Assembly (NCBI RefSeq): GCF_034120055.1
Contig: NZ_CP139368.1
Span: 2,356,001 to 2,420,000, forward strand
From: Microbacterium rhizosphaerae
GTDB lineage: Bacteria; Actinomycetota; Actinomycetes; Actinomycetales; Microbacteriaceae
Reading direction: 5' to 3'
DNA: 64,000 bases
Part shown: positions 18,001 to 28,039 of the stretch, piece after piece
How positions within the stretch are numbered: the stretch's first letter is position 1
How the letters are laid out: every line of letters starts with the position of its first letter
The notes under the pieces: model-generated
Databases searched by the model: none
What the model was told of the DNA's origin: nothing
Seen by the model: only the letters and a program-made list of their open reading frames with translations
Made by a program: the position numbers and the translations under genes

Positions 18001-19557
18001 TCAGCGGTTGCCGAAGAGCTTCTGGATCTCGGCCATGTCGGCCTCGGTCGGCGCGCCCTGCGTCGCTCCCGCGAGCCCGAAGCCCGAACCGGTCGGTGCA
18101 GCGGGAGCCGCGGTGATCCCCGCGTTCTCGGCTGCGCGCTTGGCGGGGTTGCCCGAGCGCGAGCCGGAGCGGCCCTTCTGCGCCGTCTTGCCGCGCTTGC
18201 TCGACGCGCCGGGCTTGCCCATCGGACCCATGCCGGGGATGTTCGGCACACCGCCGCGAGCGACGGTCTTCATCATCTTCGCCGCCTGGTCGAAGCGCTG
18301 CACGAGCTGGTTGACGTCGGTGACCGTCATCCCGGAGCCGCGTGCGATGCGCAGTCGGCGCGAGCCGTTGAGGATCTTCGGGTTGCGTCGCTCGCCCGGA
18401 GTCATCGAGCGGATGATCGCCTCGGTGCGATCCATCTCGCTGTCGTCGAAGTTGTCGAGCTGCTGCTTCATCTGACCCATGCCCGGGAGCATCCCGAGCA
18501 TCTTCTTCATCGACCCCATCTTCTTCATCTGCTGAAGCTGGTCGAGGAAGTCCTCGAGGGTGAACTGATCGTTGGCGATCTTCTCCGCGACCTTGCGGGC
18601 CTCCTCCTCGTCGAACGCGGCCTGCGCCTGTTCGATGAGGGTGAGGATGTCGCCGAGGTCCAGGATGCGGCTGGCCATGCGGTCCGGGTAGAACGGCTCG
18701 AGGTCGTCGAGGCCCTCGCCCATGGACGCGTAGATGATCGGGCGTCCGGTCACCGAGGCGACCGAGAGCGCAGCGCCGCCGCGCGCGTCGCCGTCGAGCT
18801 TGGACAGGACCACGCCGGTGAAGTCGACGCCCTCCTGGAAGGCCTTGGCCGTGTTGACGGCATCCTGACCGATCATCGCGTCGATGACGAACAGCACCTC
18901 GTCCGGGTCGACGGCACGACGGATGTCGGCCGCCTGCTTCATCATCTCGGCGTCCACGCCGAGGCGGCCGGCGGTGTCGATGATGACGATGTCGTGCAGC
19001 GCCCGACGCGCCTGCTCGACGCCGTCCTTGGCGACCTTCACCGGGTCGCCCACGCCGTTGCCCGGCTCGGGAGCATAGATGGCTGCGCCCGCCTGCTGTG
19101 CGACCACCTGCAGCTGGTTGACGGCATTCGGTCGCTGCAGATCCGCGGCGACCAGGAGCGGTGTGTGTCCGTCCTTCTCGAGCTGCTTCGCCAGCTTGCC
19201 CGCGAAGGTCGTCTTGCCCGAGCCCTGCAGGCCCGCGAGCATGATGACCGTCGGCGGGTTCTTGGCGAACTGCAGCCGGCGCTGCTCCCCGCCGAGGATC
19301 GCCACGAGCTCCTCGTTGACGATCTGCACGACCTGCTGCGCGGGATTGAGCGCCCGATTGACCTCGTCGCCGAGAGCGCGTTCGCGCACCTTCGCGGTGA
19401 ACTCCTTGACGACGGGCAGCGCGACGTCGGCGTCGAGCAGGGCGCGCCGGATCTCCCGGACGGTGCCGTCCACGTCCGCGGGCGTGAGCTTGCCCTTGGT
19501 GCGAAGGTTGCGGAAGGTCTCGGTGAGCCGATCGGAGAGCGTGCCGAAGGTAGCCAT
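18001..19557 (-). CDS. ffh: Signal recognition particle protein Ffh (SRP54)
   Basis: GTPase that with 4.5S RNA targets nascent membrane proteins to FtsY. The 518 residues have the N domain, a G domain with P-loop AGLQGSGKTTFAGK, AADLQRPNAVNQL, DTAGRLG and the guanine motif SKLDGDARGGAAL, and a Met-rich M domain (MKKMLGMLPGMGQMKQ region; GSGM) that binds signal peptide and RNA. A basic then low-complexity tail of about 80 residues follows the M domain. Its partner gene ftsY is 3.5 kb away. Confidence 0.97.
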   Translation of the reverse strand: MATFGTLSDRLTETFRNLRTKGKLTPADVDGTVREIRRALLDADVALPVVKEFTAKVRERALGDEVNRALNPAQQVVQIVNEELVAILGGEQRRLQFAKNPPTVIMLAGLQGSGKTTFAGKLAKQLEKDGHTPLLVAADLQRPNAVNQLQVVAQQAGAAIYAPEPGNGVGDPVKVAKDGVEQARRALHDIVIIDTAGRLGVDAEMMKQAADIRRAVDPDEVLFVIDAMIGQDAVNTAKAFQEGVDFTGVVLSKLDGDARGGAALSVASVTGRPIIYASMGEGLDDLEPFYPDRMASRILDLGDILTLIEQAQAAFDEEEARKVAEKIANDQFTLEDFLDQLQQMKKMGSMKKMLGMLPGMGQMKQQLDNFDDSEMDRTEAIIRSMTPGERRNPKILNGSRRLRIARGSGMTVTDVNQLVQRFDQAAKMMKTVARGGVPNIPGMGPMGKPGASSKRGKTAQKGRSGSRSGNPAKRAAENAGITAAPAAPTGSGFGLAGATQGAPTEADMAEIQKLFGNR

Positions 19558-19631
19558 GATCCCTCGATTCTACGGGAGCGCACCCGGCGGTTCGTCGGTC
19601 CGCAGGCGGCTCGTCCGCCCGCGGCCCGCGC

Positions 19632-20600
19632 TCAGTCGGCCGGGCCGAGCTCCTGGAAGAGCGTGAGCTGCAGATCCGCGGGTCCCTGGAGGCGTGCGTT
19701 GAGCGAGCGCCACGGGGTCTCGCGGGCGGAGGCGAGGACCGTCGCCCCTGCGGCCTCCAGCCGCCGCGTCTCCGCCGCCGAGTCGGCCACTTCGAACGCG
19801 AGGCGGATGTGCGGGCTCGTCACGCCGTCCGTCTCGACGCGGTCGATGAAGCGCACCTGCGCCGCGTTCGCGAGCTCCAGCGTCGCCCTGCCCGCCCCGA
19901 GGATCGCGACGCGGGCGCCCCTGTCGCCGTCGTACGACTCCTGCTGCGCAAGCCCCAGGGCGTCACGGTAGAAGGCGAGCGCACCGTCGAGATCGTCTGC
20001 GGCGACCACGACGCGCAACTGGGACACGCGACTGGGCGCCGCCTCCGCCGCGATGTCCAGCGCGCGTCGGACGGTCGGCTCGAGAGGTGCACGCCCCGCG
20101 CCGTCGTGGGCCCACGACCAGACGGACGCGAGGACGGCGGCGGCGTATGCCGCTCCGGCGATCTCCGCGCGCAGCGTCTCCGCGCCGTCCCGCTCCAGGC
20201 GACGCGACACGGCGTGGGCGATGCGCGTCCGGCGCACCGACGCCTCGCGCGAGAGCTCCTCGTCGAGGCCCATCGCCTCGGCGTTGACGATGGCGAGGGC
20301 GAGGCTGTCCGGCACGAACCCGCTGAGAGCCGCGGAGAGCGCGACGCCCACGGGCGGCGCATCCGCCGCATCCAGTCGAGCCGCAGCATCCGCGAGCCGC
20401 TCGTCGAGACCCGACCAGAGGATGTCGGCCTTGGAGGAGAAGTAGTTGAAGAAGCTGGAGCGGCTCACGCCGGCGCGCGCGGCGATGTCGCCCACCGAGG
20501 TCGCCGCGTAGCCGCGCTCCAGGAAGAGCTCGCAGGCCGCCTCCGCCAGCGTCTCGCGCGACGACGCCTTCGGCCGGCCGGCCCGGGACTCGCTCGACAT
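19632..20600 (-). CDS. TetR-family regulator fused to a glyoxalase/VOC domain
   Basis: 322 residues in two parts. Residues 1-190 are a complete TetR regulator with a clear helix-turn-helix ([20 protein letters not shown], followed by FSSKADIL) and a helical dimer/ligand domain. Residues about 193-320 form one VOC-fold unit ([45 protein letters not shown]). His and two Glu positions of a VOC metal site can be seen, but the first strand (SQLRVVV) lacks the usual His, so metal binding may be altered. The VOC part could be a ligand-sensing or drug-binding module. It faces away from lipB across 267 bp; the target is unknown. Confidence 0.85.
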   Translation of the reverse strand: MSSESRAGRPKASSRETLAEAACELFLERGYAATSVGDIAARAGVSRSSFFNYFSSKADILWSGLDERLADAAARLDAADAPPVGVALSAALSGFVPDSLALAIVNAEAMGLDEELSREASVRRTRIAHAVSRRLERDGAETLRAEIAGAAYAAAVLASVWSWAHDGAGRAPLEPTVRRALDIAAEAAPSRVSQLRVVVAADDLDGALAFYRDALGLAQQESYDGDRGARVAILGAGRATLELANAAQVRFIDRVETDGVTSPHIRLAFEVADSAAETRRLEAAGATVLASARETPWRSLNARLQGPADLQLTLFQELGPAD

Positions 20601-20867
20601 GGTCCCACCCTAGGACCGGTCGACGGCGGCGCAGGGATGCTTCGGCACTCCCCGGAGTGGCCCCCGGACTGCCGTCGCCTGCAGGACGCAGGATCTGACC
20701 TCCATCGGGAGGGCCGCACGAGCCTCGCCGTGACCGCCGAGGGTCGTCGCTCACTGCGCGAGCTGCGGGGAGTCGACGCTCAGCTCCTCGGCCGCCTGAG
20801 GCGGGAACGCCTCCTTCCGAGTATTGTTGGACGCGATCCACAAACGCGCCACAAGCGAAGGAGCAGC

Positions 20868-21506
20868 GTGCTCGAGATCCAGACCGTCGGCCTCGCCCCG
20901 GACTACATCCCCTATCTCGACGGATGGGCGCTGCAGCGCAGCATCCATTCCGATGTCGTCGCGGGAACGCGACCCGACACCCTGCTGCTCCTCGAGCACG
21001 AGCCCGTCTACACGGCCGGGGCGCGCACCGCCCGTCACGAGCGCCCGACCGACGGCACGCCCGTCGTCGACGTCGACCGCGGCGGCAAGATCACGTGGCA
21101 CGGCCCGGGCCAGCTCGTCGGATACCCGATCGTCCGGCTCCACGAGCCGATCGACGTCGTGGCGCACGTGCGGACGCTCGAGCATGTCCTCATCGGCGTG
21201 CTCGCGACCTACGGTGTCGAGGGCTACCGCGTCGAGGGGCGCAGCGGGGTCTGGGTGCGCCGGCCGCTCGGCGAGGACAAGGTCGCCGCGATCGGGGTCC
21301 GCGTGCAGCGGGGGGTGACGATGCACGGCTTCGCGCTCAACTGCGACAACTCGCTCGCCGCATTCCGCAGCATCATCCCGTGCGGGATCTCGGATGCAGG
21401 CGTCACGACGCTCAGCGAGGTCGCCGGGGCGGAGATCTCCCCGGCCGACGTCCTCGACACCGTGTCGCGCGCGTTCACCGCCGAGTACGCGGAGGTCGCG
21501 GCATGA
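20868..21506 (+). CDS. lipB: Octanoyl-[acyl-carrier-protein]:protein N-octanoyltransferase LipB
   Basis: Transfers octanoate from ACP to lipoyl domains of 2-oxoacid dehydrogenases, the first step of lipoate synthesis. The 212 residues contain [12 protein letters not shown] (71-82), the catalytic K138 in [11 protein letters not shown], and C172 in [10 protein letters not shown]. The GTG start is preceded by AAGGAG at suitable spacing. The stop overlaps the lipA start by ATGA, the standard lipB-lipA coupling. Confidence 0.96.
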   Translation: MLEIQTVGLAPDYIPYLDGWALQRSIHSDVVAGTRPDTLLLLEHEPVYTAGARTARHERPTDGTPVVDVDRGGKITWHGPGQLVGYPIVRLHEPIDVVAHVRTLEHVLIGVLATYGVEGYRVEGRSGVWVRRPLGEDKVAAIGVRVQRGVTMHGFALNCDNSLAAFRSIIPCGISDAGVTTLSEVAGAEISPADVLDTVSRAFTAEYAEVAA

Positions 21507-22498
21507 GCGTTCCCGACGGCCGCAAGCTGCTGCGCCTCGAGGTCCGCAACGCGCAGACGCCGATCGAGCGCAAGCCGGAGTGGATCAAGACCAAGGCGAA
21601 GCTCGGTCCGGAGTATCAGGCGCTGCACTCCCTCGTGAAGGACGAGGGCCTGCACACGGTGTGCCAGGAGGCCGGCTGTCCCAACATCTACGAGTGCTGG
21701 GAGGACCGGGAGGCGACGTTCCTCATCGGCGGCTCGCAGTGCACGCGACGGTGCGACTTCTGTCAGATCGACACCGGAAAGCCCGCCGACTACGACGTCG
21801 ACGAGCCGCGGCGCGTGGCCGAGAGCGTGCAGCGGATGCAGCTGCGCTACGCGACCGTGACGTGCGTCGCGCGCGACGACCTGCCCGACGGCGGGGCATG
21901 GCTCAACGCCGAGACGGTCCGTCAGATCCATGCGCAGAACCCCGGGACCGGGGTCGAGCTGCTGGCGACCGACTTCAACGGCGACCCCGCGCTGCTGCGC
22001 GAGGTGTTCGACGCCCGCCCGGAGGTCTTCGCGCACAACGTCGAGACGGTTCCGCGCATCTTCAAGCGCATCCGCCCCGCGTTCCGCTACGAGCGCTCGC
22101 TCGACGTGCTGACGCAGGCGCGGGATGCGGGTCTCATCACGAAGTCGAACCTCATCCTCGGCATGGGCGAGGAGCCGGAGGAGGTCGTCCAGGCTCTTCA
22201 GGACCTGCACGATGCCGGCACCGACATCGTCACGATCACGCAGTACCTGCGTCCGTCGCCGCGCCACCTTCCGGTGGCCCGCTGGGTGCGCCCCGACGAG
22301 TTCGTCGGCTTCAAGGAGGAGGCGGAGCGCATCGGCTTCCTCGGCGTGCTCGCCGGTCCCCTCGTGCGCTCGTCGTACCGTGCGGGTCGCCTGTGGGCGC
22401 AGTCGATGATCTCGAAGGGACGCGACATCCCGCCGCACCTGTCGCACCTCGCGCGCGACATCGCCGAACACGGCCTCGGGTTCGCACAGGCGGTCTGA
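21503..22498 (+). CDS. lipA: Lipoyl synthase
   Basis: Radical SAM enzyme that inserts two sulfurs into the octanoyl chain. The 331 residues show the auxiliary [4Fe-4S] motif C54-x4-C59-x5-C65, the radical SAM cluster motif C80-x3-C84-x2-C87, and the C-terminal RSSYRAG, whose Ser ligates the sacrificed cluster. Length and order are typical. It is coupled to lipB and followed 12 nt later by a convergent gene, with no clear terminator between. Confidence 0.97.
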   Translation: MSVPDGRKLLRLEVRNAQTPIERKPEWIKTKAKLGPEYQALHSLVKDEGLHTVCQEAGCPNIYECWEDREATFLIGGSQCTRRCDFCQIDTGKPADYDVDEPRRVAESVQRMQLRYATVTCVARDDLPDGGAWLNAETVRQIHAQNPGTGVELLATDFNGDPALLREVFDARPEVFAHNVETVPRIFKRIRPAFRYERSLDVLTQARDAGLITKSNLILGMGEEPEEVVQALQDLHDAGTDIVTITQYLRPSPRHLPVARWVRPDEFVGFKEEAERIGFLGVLAGPLVRSSYRAGRLWAQSMISKGRDIPPHLSHLARDIAEHGLGFAQAV

Positions 22499-22510
22499 GA
22501 GCCGCTGTGC

Positions 22511-23011
22511 TCAGTCGGCGCTCGTGACCGAGAGCACCGACCCGTCGGAGTCGAGGTTCACCAGCAGCACGTCGTCCGTCGCATCCGGGTCGAGCGCGTA
22601 CTCGAGCACCGCGAACGGGTCGGATCCCCCGTGCTCGTCGGCGAGGATCGTCATGCTCATGAACTGCAGCGAGCGGATGACGTCGATGTGCAGGTCGCCC
22701 GAGACGTCCACGAGCAAGCTCTCGATGTCGTCGCCGAGTTCCTCCTGCTGTTGGAGGATGTACTCGGTCACCTCGCTCGTGCGGTCGTCCAATTCCGACA
22801 CCATCGCATTGCGTGCGGCGACATCGAGCGATTCGAGGGATGACACCATCGCCGCGGCCACATCCAGCGCCGCCTGAGAGACATCGTCCTGATCCGGCGC
22901 GGTCAGATCGACCGTCACCGCCTGGTCGCCGAGCTCCACCGTCTCGGACCAGAAGATGGACCCGTCCGGTCCGGATTCGAGGAGTCCGAAGAAGTCGTGC
23001 TCGATGGCCAT
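22511..23011 (-). CDS. DUF2004-like protein of unknown function
   Basis: 166 residues, acidic, with no signal peptide or membrane segment. The opening MAIEHDFFGLLES and the SIFWSETVELGDQAVTVDL region resemble proteins annotated as DUF2004 in Microbacteriaceae. A long central helix follows, then LEYALDPDATDDVLLVNLD. No catalytic motif is evident. It lies 107 bp downstream of ftsY on the same strand and ends next to the lipA stop. The family name is from memory and is moderately sure; function is unknown. Confidence 0.75.
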   Translation of the reverse strand: MAIEHDFFGLLESGPDGSIFWSETVELGDQAVTVDLTAPDQDDVSQAALDVAAAMVSSLESLDVAARNAMVSELDDRTSEVTEYILQQQEELGDDIESLLVDVSGDLHIDVIRSLQFMSMTILADEHGGSDPFAVLEYALDPDATDDVLLVNLDSDGSVLSVTSAD

Positions 23012-23118
23012 ATCCCCATAGAACCAGGGTCGGGGCGGATGCGGTAGACCGTCGCACGGCGCGTCGGCCGTCATTCCGAACAGGCCCCGGGCAGGCCCAT
23101 TCAGGCGAATGCGGACGA

Positions 23119-23991
23119 TCAGCCGACGAGGGATGCCGCGAAGACGTGGGGCGTGAATCCGGTGAGGTCGTCGATGCCCTCGCCCTGTCCCAGGAGCTTC
23201 ACCGGGATGCCCGTGCGCTCCTGCACGGCGAGCACGAAACCGCCCTTCGCGGAGCCGTCGAGCTTGGTCAGCACGAGACCCGTGACGCCGGCGTGCTCGA
23301 GGAACGCCTGGGCCTGCATCACGCCGTTCTGCCCGGTCGTGGCATCGAGCACGAGCAGCACCTCGCTGATCGGCGCGAGCTTCTCGATGACGCGGCGGAT
23401 CTTCGTGAGCTCGTCCATCAGTCCGCCCTTGGTGTGCAGGCGGCCCGCCGTGTCGACGATGACGATCTCGGTGCCGGTGCGCTGGGCGTACTCGACGGTC
23501 TGGAAGGCGACGGATGCCGGGTCCTGCCCCTCGCGCTCGGGACGCACGATCGCAACACCGGAGCGCTGCGCCCACGTGGCGAGCTGGTCGACCGCCGCGG
23601 CACGGAACGTGTCGGCCGCCCCGACGACGACGCTGCGCTGGTAGCGGCGGAGGAACTTCGCGAACTTGCCGATCGTGGTGGTCTTGCCCACGCCGTTGAC
23701 ACCGACCACGAGGACGACGGCCGGGCGCTCGGTGAGCTTCAGCGTCGTGTCGAACTTCGCGAAGTGCTCCTCGAGAGTCTCCGTCAGCATGCGCTGCAGA
23801 TCCTTCGGGTCGGTCGTGCGGTACCGCTCGACCTTCGCGCGCAGCTCGTCGACGAGCCGCTCGGTGATGTCGGGACCGAAGTCGGCCGTCAGCAGGGCCG
23901 TCTCGAGGTCCTCCCACGTGTTCTCGTCGATCGTGGGCTTGACGAACAGGCCGCGCAGCGCGCGACCGAGCGACCAGGAGCTGTCTGCCAT
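23119..23991 (-). CDS. ftsY: Signal recognition particle receptor FtsY (short form)
   Basis: Membrane-associated GTPase that receives SRP-ribosome complexes from Ffh. The 290 residues consist of the N and G domains only: P-loop GVNGVGKTTT (97-106), AADTFRAAAVDQL, DTAGRLHTKGG and TKLDGSAKGG. The long acidic N-terminal A domain of the E. coli protein is absent, as in many actinobacteria; membrane contact must come from a short N-terminal helix. It follows smc by 56 nt, the usual smc-ftsY pairing. Confidence 0.96.
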   Translation of the reverse strand: MADSSWSLGRALRGLFVKPTIDENTWEDLETALLTADFGPDITERLVDELRAKVERYRTTDPKDLQRMLTETLEEHFAKFDTTLKLTERPAVVLVVGVNGVGKTTTIGKFAKFLRRYQRSVVVGAADTFRAAAVDQLATWAQRSGVAIVRPEREGQDPASVAFQTVEYAQRTGTEIVIVDTAGRLHTKGGLMDELTKIRRVIEKLAPISEVLLVLDATTGQNGVMQAQAFLEHAGVTGLVLTKLDGSAKGGFVLAVQERTGIPVKLLGQGEGIDDLTGFTPHVFAASLVG

Positions 23992-24047
23992 GACTCCACC
24001 CTACGAGAGCCCGGCTGAGCGTCCGGCCGACGGACGCCCGCGTGCAC

Positions 24048-27000
24048 TCACGCAGAGGCCCGCTCACGCGCGACGCGCTGCCCGACCACGGCCGACACGC
24101 CGTCCTGCCGCATCGAGACGCCGTAGAGGGCGTCGGCGATCTCCATCGTCCGCTTCTGGTGCGTGATCACGATCAGCTGGCTGGAGGCGCGAAGCTCCTC
24201 GAACACCCCCAGCAGGCGGCCGAGGTTCGCGTCGTCGAGGGCCGCCTCGACCTCGTCGAGGATGTAGAACGGGCTCGGCCGTGCCATGAAGATCGCGGTG
24301 AGGAGGGCCACTGCCGCCAGCGAGCGCTCGCCGCCCGACAGCAGCGACAGCCGCTCGATCTTCTTGCCGACGGGGCGCACCGACACCTCGATGCCCGTCG
24401 TCAGCGGGCTGTCGGGATCGGTGAGGGCGATCTGCCCGGTGCCCCCGGGGAAGAGGATCGGGAAGACCTGGGTGAACGCGGCCTTCGTATCCTCGAACGC
24501 GGCGAGGAAGATCGCGACCATCCGCTCGTCCAGCTCGTCGATGATCGTGAGGAGATCCTTCCGCGTCTGGGTGAGATCGGCGAGCTGCTCGACGAGGAAC
24601 TTGTGCCGCTGCTCGAGCGCCGCGAACTCCTCGAGGGCGAGCGGGTTGACCCGGCCGAGCTGCGAGAGCTTGCGCTCGGCGTCCTGCAGGCGGCGGCGCT
24701 GCTGGGTCCGATCGAACGCGAGGGGCTCGGCATCCTCCTCCCCCGCCGGGATCTCCTGGTCGGGTCCGTATTCGGCGACGAGGACGCTCTCCTCGAGCCC
24801 CAGCTCGGACTGGACGCGCTCGACGAGGCTCGTGACGTGCAGCCGCTTCTCGTGGATCTGCAGCTCGAGCCCGTGCACGCTCTCGGTCAGGCCGCTGAGC
24901 TTCTCGCGCGCCGCGAGCTCCTGCCCGCGCAGCTCCGACAGCTCCGCCGTCACCGCGGTCCGGGCGCTCTCCGCGGTCGCGAGCTCGACGCGGGCCTGTG
25001 TGACGGAGCGGTCCACGGAATCGAGCAGCGGAGGCAGCCGGTCCGCGACGGATGCCGCGACCTCCCGCTGCAGCCGGCGGATGGCCGAGCGGCGCGCGGC
25101 CTGCTCCGCCGCCGCCCGCTCGCGCTCGCGCTGGCGCTCGAGCCCCGTGACGCGGGCCTCGCCGGCGCGGATGCGCTCCTTCATGGTCTCGACGTCGAGC
25201 CGGGCGCGCATCTCCGCGTCACGCGTCCGCTCCAGCGCGTCGAGCACGCCGTCGCGCGCCGACGCGTCGAGGATCGGGCGGGGCGCCTCGAGAGCCGCGT
25301 TAAGGCGCTCCTGCGCGGCGCGCGCGGTGGTCTCGGCGTCCGCCACCGCGCTCTGCGCCTGCCGCAGGCCCGTCTCCAGGCGCTCGCACTCGGCGACCGC
25401 CGCATCGTGGGTCACTGTCGCGCGGTTGACGCGCTCGGTGTGGGCGGCGAGTGCCGCGTCGTGCGCACGCAGCGCATCGAGCGCCTCCTTCGTGTGACGG
25501 CGCGCGGCCTCGAGCTCGTGTGACCGATCGGTGAGCGCCTCGCGCAGGGAGTCGGCGACGACGGTGATCTCGGCGAGGCGCTCGGCCGCCGCATCCCTCT
25601 CCGCCGCCAGCTCCAGCCGCGACCTGCCCGCGCCGGACCCGACGCGGAGGGCGTACTCGGTCATGACCTCGCCCGCCCTCGTCGCGACGGTGACGGGTCG
25701 GCCCGGCTCCGCCTCCGCCAGTCGCGTGACGGCTGCGAGCGCCGCATCCAGGTCATCGACGATCGCGACGTGCGAGAGGAGTGCGAGCAGGCCCGCCGGA
25801 GCCGTGACGACGTCGCGGGCTGCGACGATCCCCGCGAGCCCTGCGTGCTCGCGCACGGCGTCCGGCTCCGCGATCGCGATCTCGACGACGCCGATGTCGG
25901 CCCCTCGCACGGCGTTCGCCGCGGAGCGCGCGTCCGCGGGCGTGCCGACGAGGACGCCCTCCGCCAGCGGCCCGAGGACCGCGGCGATGGCCGCCTCATA
26001 GCCGGGACGCACCTGGACGTGGTCGCCGACGAGACCGCGGATGCCGTGTCCGCCCGCGGCGATGAGCTCGGTGGCGCCGTTGCGCACGTCGAGCGCGCGG
26101 CCGAGCGCCGTCGACTGCGCCCCCAGCGCGTCGATCTCCCGCTCGGTGGCGTGCAGGCGCTCACGCAGCTGGCCGACGCGGGTCTCGGCCTCCGTGGCCG
26201 CACGCTGAGCGCGCTCGTATGTCGCGGCATGCTCCGCCGACGTGCCCTCGGGCACGAGATCGGGGTCGAGTCCTTCGAGGGCCTCCTCGGCCTCCGCGCG
26301 GCGGGTGAGCGCCTGATCGAGCGCGGTCTGCTGTCGGGCGACGGCCGCCTCGACGGCGGCGAGGGCGGATGCGGCGGCATCGGCCTGTCCGCGCAGCGAC
26401 GTGATGCGCATGTCATGCTCGGAGACGAGCGCGCTCTGGGCGGCGATGTCGGCATCCAGCGCGTCGAGCTCGGCACGAGCCCGCGTCACCTCGCGCGCGG
26501 CGGCGGCCGCCGCATCCTGCGCCGTCCCCAGGCCGGCGCTGATCTCGTCGATCTCCGCGAGAGCCTCGTCGATCACGCCCTGCGTCACGGTGGTCTGGGG
26601 GCCGGCCCCGTCGTCGTCGGCCGCGAGCAGCGCCAATCGCTGCCCGGTGAGCGTGTAGAGGCCGCGCAGGCGCTCCTGCACCTGCTCCAGGGCGAAGGCG
26701 ACTCGGCGGGCGTCGTCGACACCCTCGGCGCGCTGCTGCTCCTCGAGCTGCTCGATGCGCGCGCGGACGACCTCGACCTGCTCCTGCAGCACGAGGCGTG
26801 CCTCGTGGCGCTCCTGCTCCGTGCGCGCGTGCGCGCCGAGCTCGGCGCGGAGGCCGACCAGCTCGTCGGCGAACAGCCGCGCCTTCGCATCCCGCACGAC
26901 AGCCGCGATGGTCGCCGCCTCACGAGCGATCTCGGCCTGTCGTCCGAGCGGCTTCAGCTGGCGGCGCAGCTCGCCGGCGAGGTCGCTGAGGCGGGTGAGA

Positions 27001-27560
27001 TTCGCCTCCATCGCCTCGAGCTTGCGGAGCGTTTTCTCCTTGCGACGGCGGTGCTTCAGGATGCCGGCGGCCTCTTCGATGAAGCCGCGGCGATCCTCGG
27101 GTGACGCCTGCAGCACCGAGTCCAGTCGCCCCTGCCCGACGATGACGTGCATCTCGCGACCGAGCCCGGAGTCGCTCAGCAGCTCCTGCACGTCGAGCAG
27201 GCGGCAGGCGTCGCCGTTGATCGCGTATTCGCTGGCCCCGTTGCGGAACAGCGTGCGGCTGATGGTCACCTCGGAGTACTCGATCGGCAGCGCGCCGTCG
27301 CTGTTGTCGATGGTGAGCTGCACCTCGGCGCGCCCGAGCGGCCCGCGCGTGGACGTGCCGGCGAAGATGACGTCCTCCATCTTCCCGCCGCGCAGCGTCT
27401 TGGCGCCCTGCTCCCCCATCACCCACGCGAGGGCGTCGACGACGTTGGACTTGCCTGAGCCGTTGGGTCCGACGATGCACGTGACGCCCGGCTCGAACGC
27501 GAAGGTCGTGGGCTGGGCGAACGACTTGAAGCCCTTGAGCGTCACGCTCTTGAGGTGCAT
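24048..27560 (-). CDS. smc: Chromosome segregation protein SMC
   Basis: Condensin ATPase for chromosome organisation, 1170 residues. The N-terminal half-ATPase starts MHLKSVTLKGFKSFAQPT and holds Walker A GPNGSGKSN. Two long Ala/Glu/Arg-rich coiled coils flank a hinge (GHGIRGLVGDHVQV, about residues 500-650). The C-terminal half has signature LSGGERSLAAVALL near 1073 and Walker B YILDEVEAALDD. Start at 27560 is preceded by a GGGAGGG tract. rnc and mutM normally sit directly upstream of smc in actinobacteria; here an accessory cassette intervenes. Confidence 0.97.
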   Translation of the reverse strand: MHLKSVTLKGFKSFAQPTTFAFEPGVTCIVGPNGSGKSNVVDALAWVMGEQGAKTLRGGKMEDVIFAGTSTRGPLGRAEVQLTIDNSDGALPIEYSEVTISRTLFRNGASEYAINGDACRLLDVQELLSDSGLGREMHVIVGQGRLDSVLQASPEDRRGFIEEAAGILKHRRRKEKTLRKLEAMEANLTRLSDLAGELRRQLKPLGRQAEIAREAATIAAVVRDAKARLFADELVGLRAELGAHARTEQERHEARLVLQEQVEVVRARIEQLEEQQRAEGVDDARRVAFALEQVQERLRGLYTLTGQRLALLAADDDGAGPQTTVTQGVIDEALAEIDEISAGLGTAQDAAAAAAREVTRARAELDALDADIAAQSALVSEHDMRITSLRGQADAAASALAAVEAAVARQQTALDQALTRRAEAEEALEGLDPDLVPEGTSAEHAATYERAQRAATEAETRVGQLRERLHATEREIDALGAQSTALGRALDVRNGATELIAAGGHGIRGLVGDHVQVRPGYEAAIAAVLGPLAEGVLVGTPADARSAANAVRGADIGVVEIAIAEPDAVREHAGLAGIVAARDVVTAPAGLLALLSHVAIVDDLDAALAAVTRLAEAEPGRPVTVATRAGEVMTEYALRVGSGAGRSRLELAAERDAAAERLAEITVVADSLREALTDRSHELEAARRHTKEALDALRAHDAALAAHTERVNRATVTHDAAVAECERLETGLRQAQSAVADAETTARAAQERLNAALEAPRPILDASARDGVLDALERTRDAEMRARLDVETMKERIRAGEARVTGLERQRERERAAAEQAARRSAIRRLQREVAASVADRLPPLLDSVDRSVTQARVELATAESARTAVTAELSELRGQELAAREKLSGLTESVHGLELQIHEKRLHVTSLVERVQSELGLEESVLVAEYGPDQEIPAGEEDAEPLAFDRTQQRRRLQDAERKLSQLGRVNPLALEEFAALEQRHKFLVEQLADLTQTRKDLLTIIDELDERMVAIFLAAFEDTKAAFTQVFPILFPGGTGQIALTDPDSPLTTGIEVSVRPVGKKIERLSLLSGGERSLAAVALLTAIFMARPSPFYILDEVEAALDDANLGRLLGVFEELRASSQLIVITHQKRTMEIADALYGVSMRQDGVSAVVGQRVARERASA

Positions 27561-27691
27561 GGATGCGCCCTCCCTCGCCGCGGCGCGCACAGCCGGACCG
27601 GCGCCGGTCTGCGTCGGCCGTTCACCACGGTACCCGACGCCGTGGGCGCGGCCGCGGATCGGCGCGACACGCCGGAAGTTCATCCAACCTC

Positions 27692-27721
27692 TTGACGACC
27701 TGTGAATCTCTGCGGTAGCGT
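27692..27721 (+). promoter_or_regulatory. Candidate sigma-70-type promoter for the GNAT cassette
   Basis: TTGACG (27692-27697) and TAGCGT (27716-27721) with 18 nt between, 36 nt before the small ORF at 27757. Only the -35 box is close to consensus. No other element in the 196 bp between smc and the small ORF stands out. Confidence 0.45.
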
Positions 27722-27756
27722 CGGGGACCGCATCGAGCGTTGAAAGGAGGTCACCG

Positions 27757-27876
27757 ATGATGCTCACGAACATTCCCCGCACGCGGCGTATGACGCCGCC
27801 GGCATTCCTTGCCGTCGCAGGAGGAGTCTGCCCGGTGACCTCTGCGTTCCGCTCTGCAGCTCTGACAGCGATCTGA
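27757..27876 (+). CDS. Small ORF (39 residues), possible leader peptide
   Basis: The ORF starts at paired ATGs 7 nt after GAAAGGAGG, one of the strongest ribosome sites in the window. It encodes MMLTNIPRTRRMTPPAFLAV and a further 19 residues ending in SAALTAI, then TGA. It has a basic N-terminus and a short hydrophobic stretch but no recognisable domain. A 6-bp hairpin (27901-27916) and a 7-bp hairpin (28003-28020) follow before the next gene. The arrangement of promoter, short ORF, hairpins and coding genes fits a regulatory leader ORF, but it could equally be a functional small protein. Confidence 0.55.
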   Translation: MMLTNIPRTRRMTPPAFLAVAGGVCPVTSAFRSAALTAI

Positions 27877-28039
27877 CGACTCGTCAGGAGAGCTCCGCCC
27901 GCCGCCCCTCGGCGGCTCGGCCTCACCGTTCCGGTTGAGCGCGCAGCTTCTGCGCATCCTCCCCCGCTCGCATCGAGCGGACACGACCCATCTCGTCTCT
28001 CCGAGGGCGCGACCGCCCTCCCCTTTCCGAAGGATTCCC

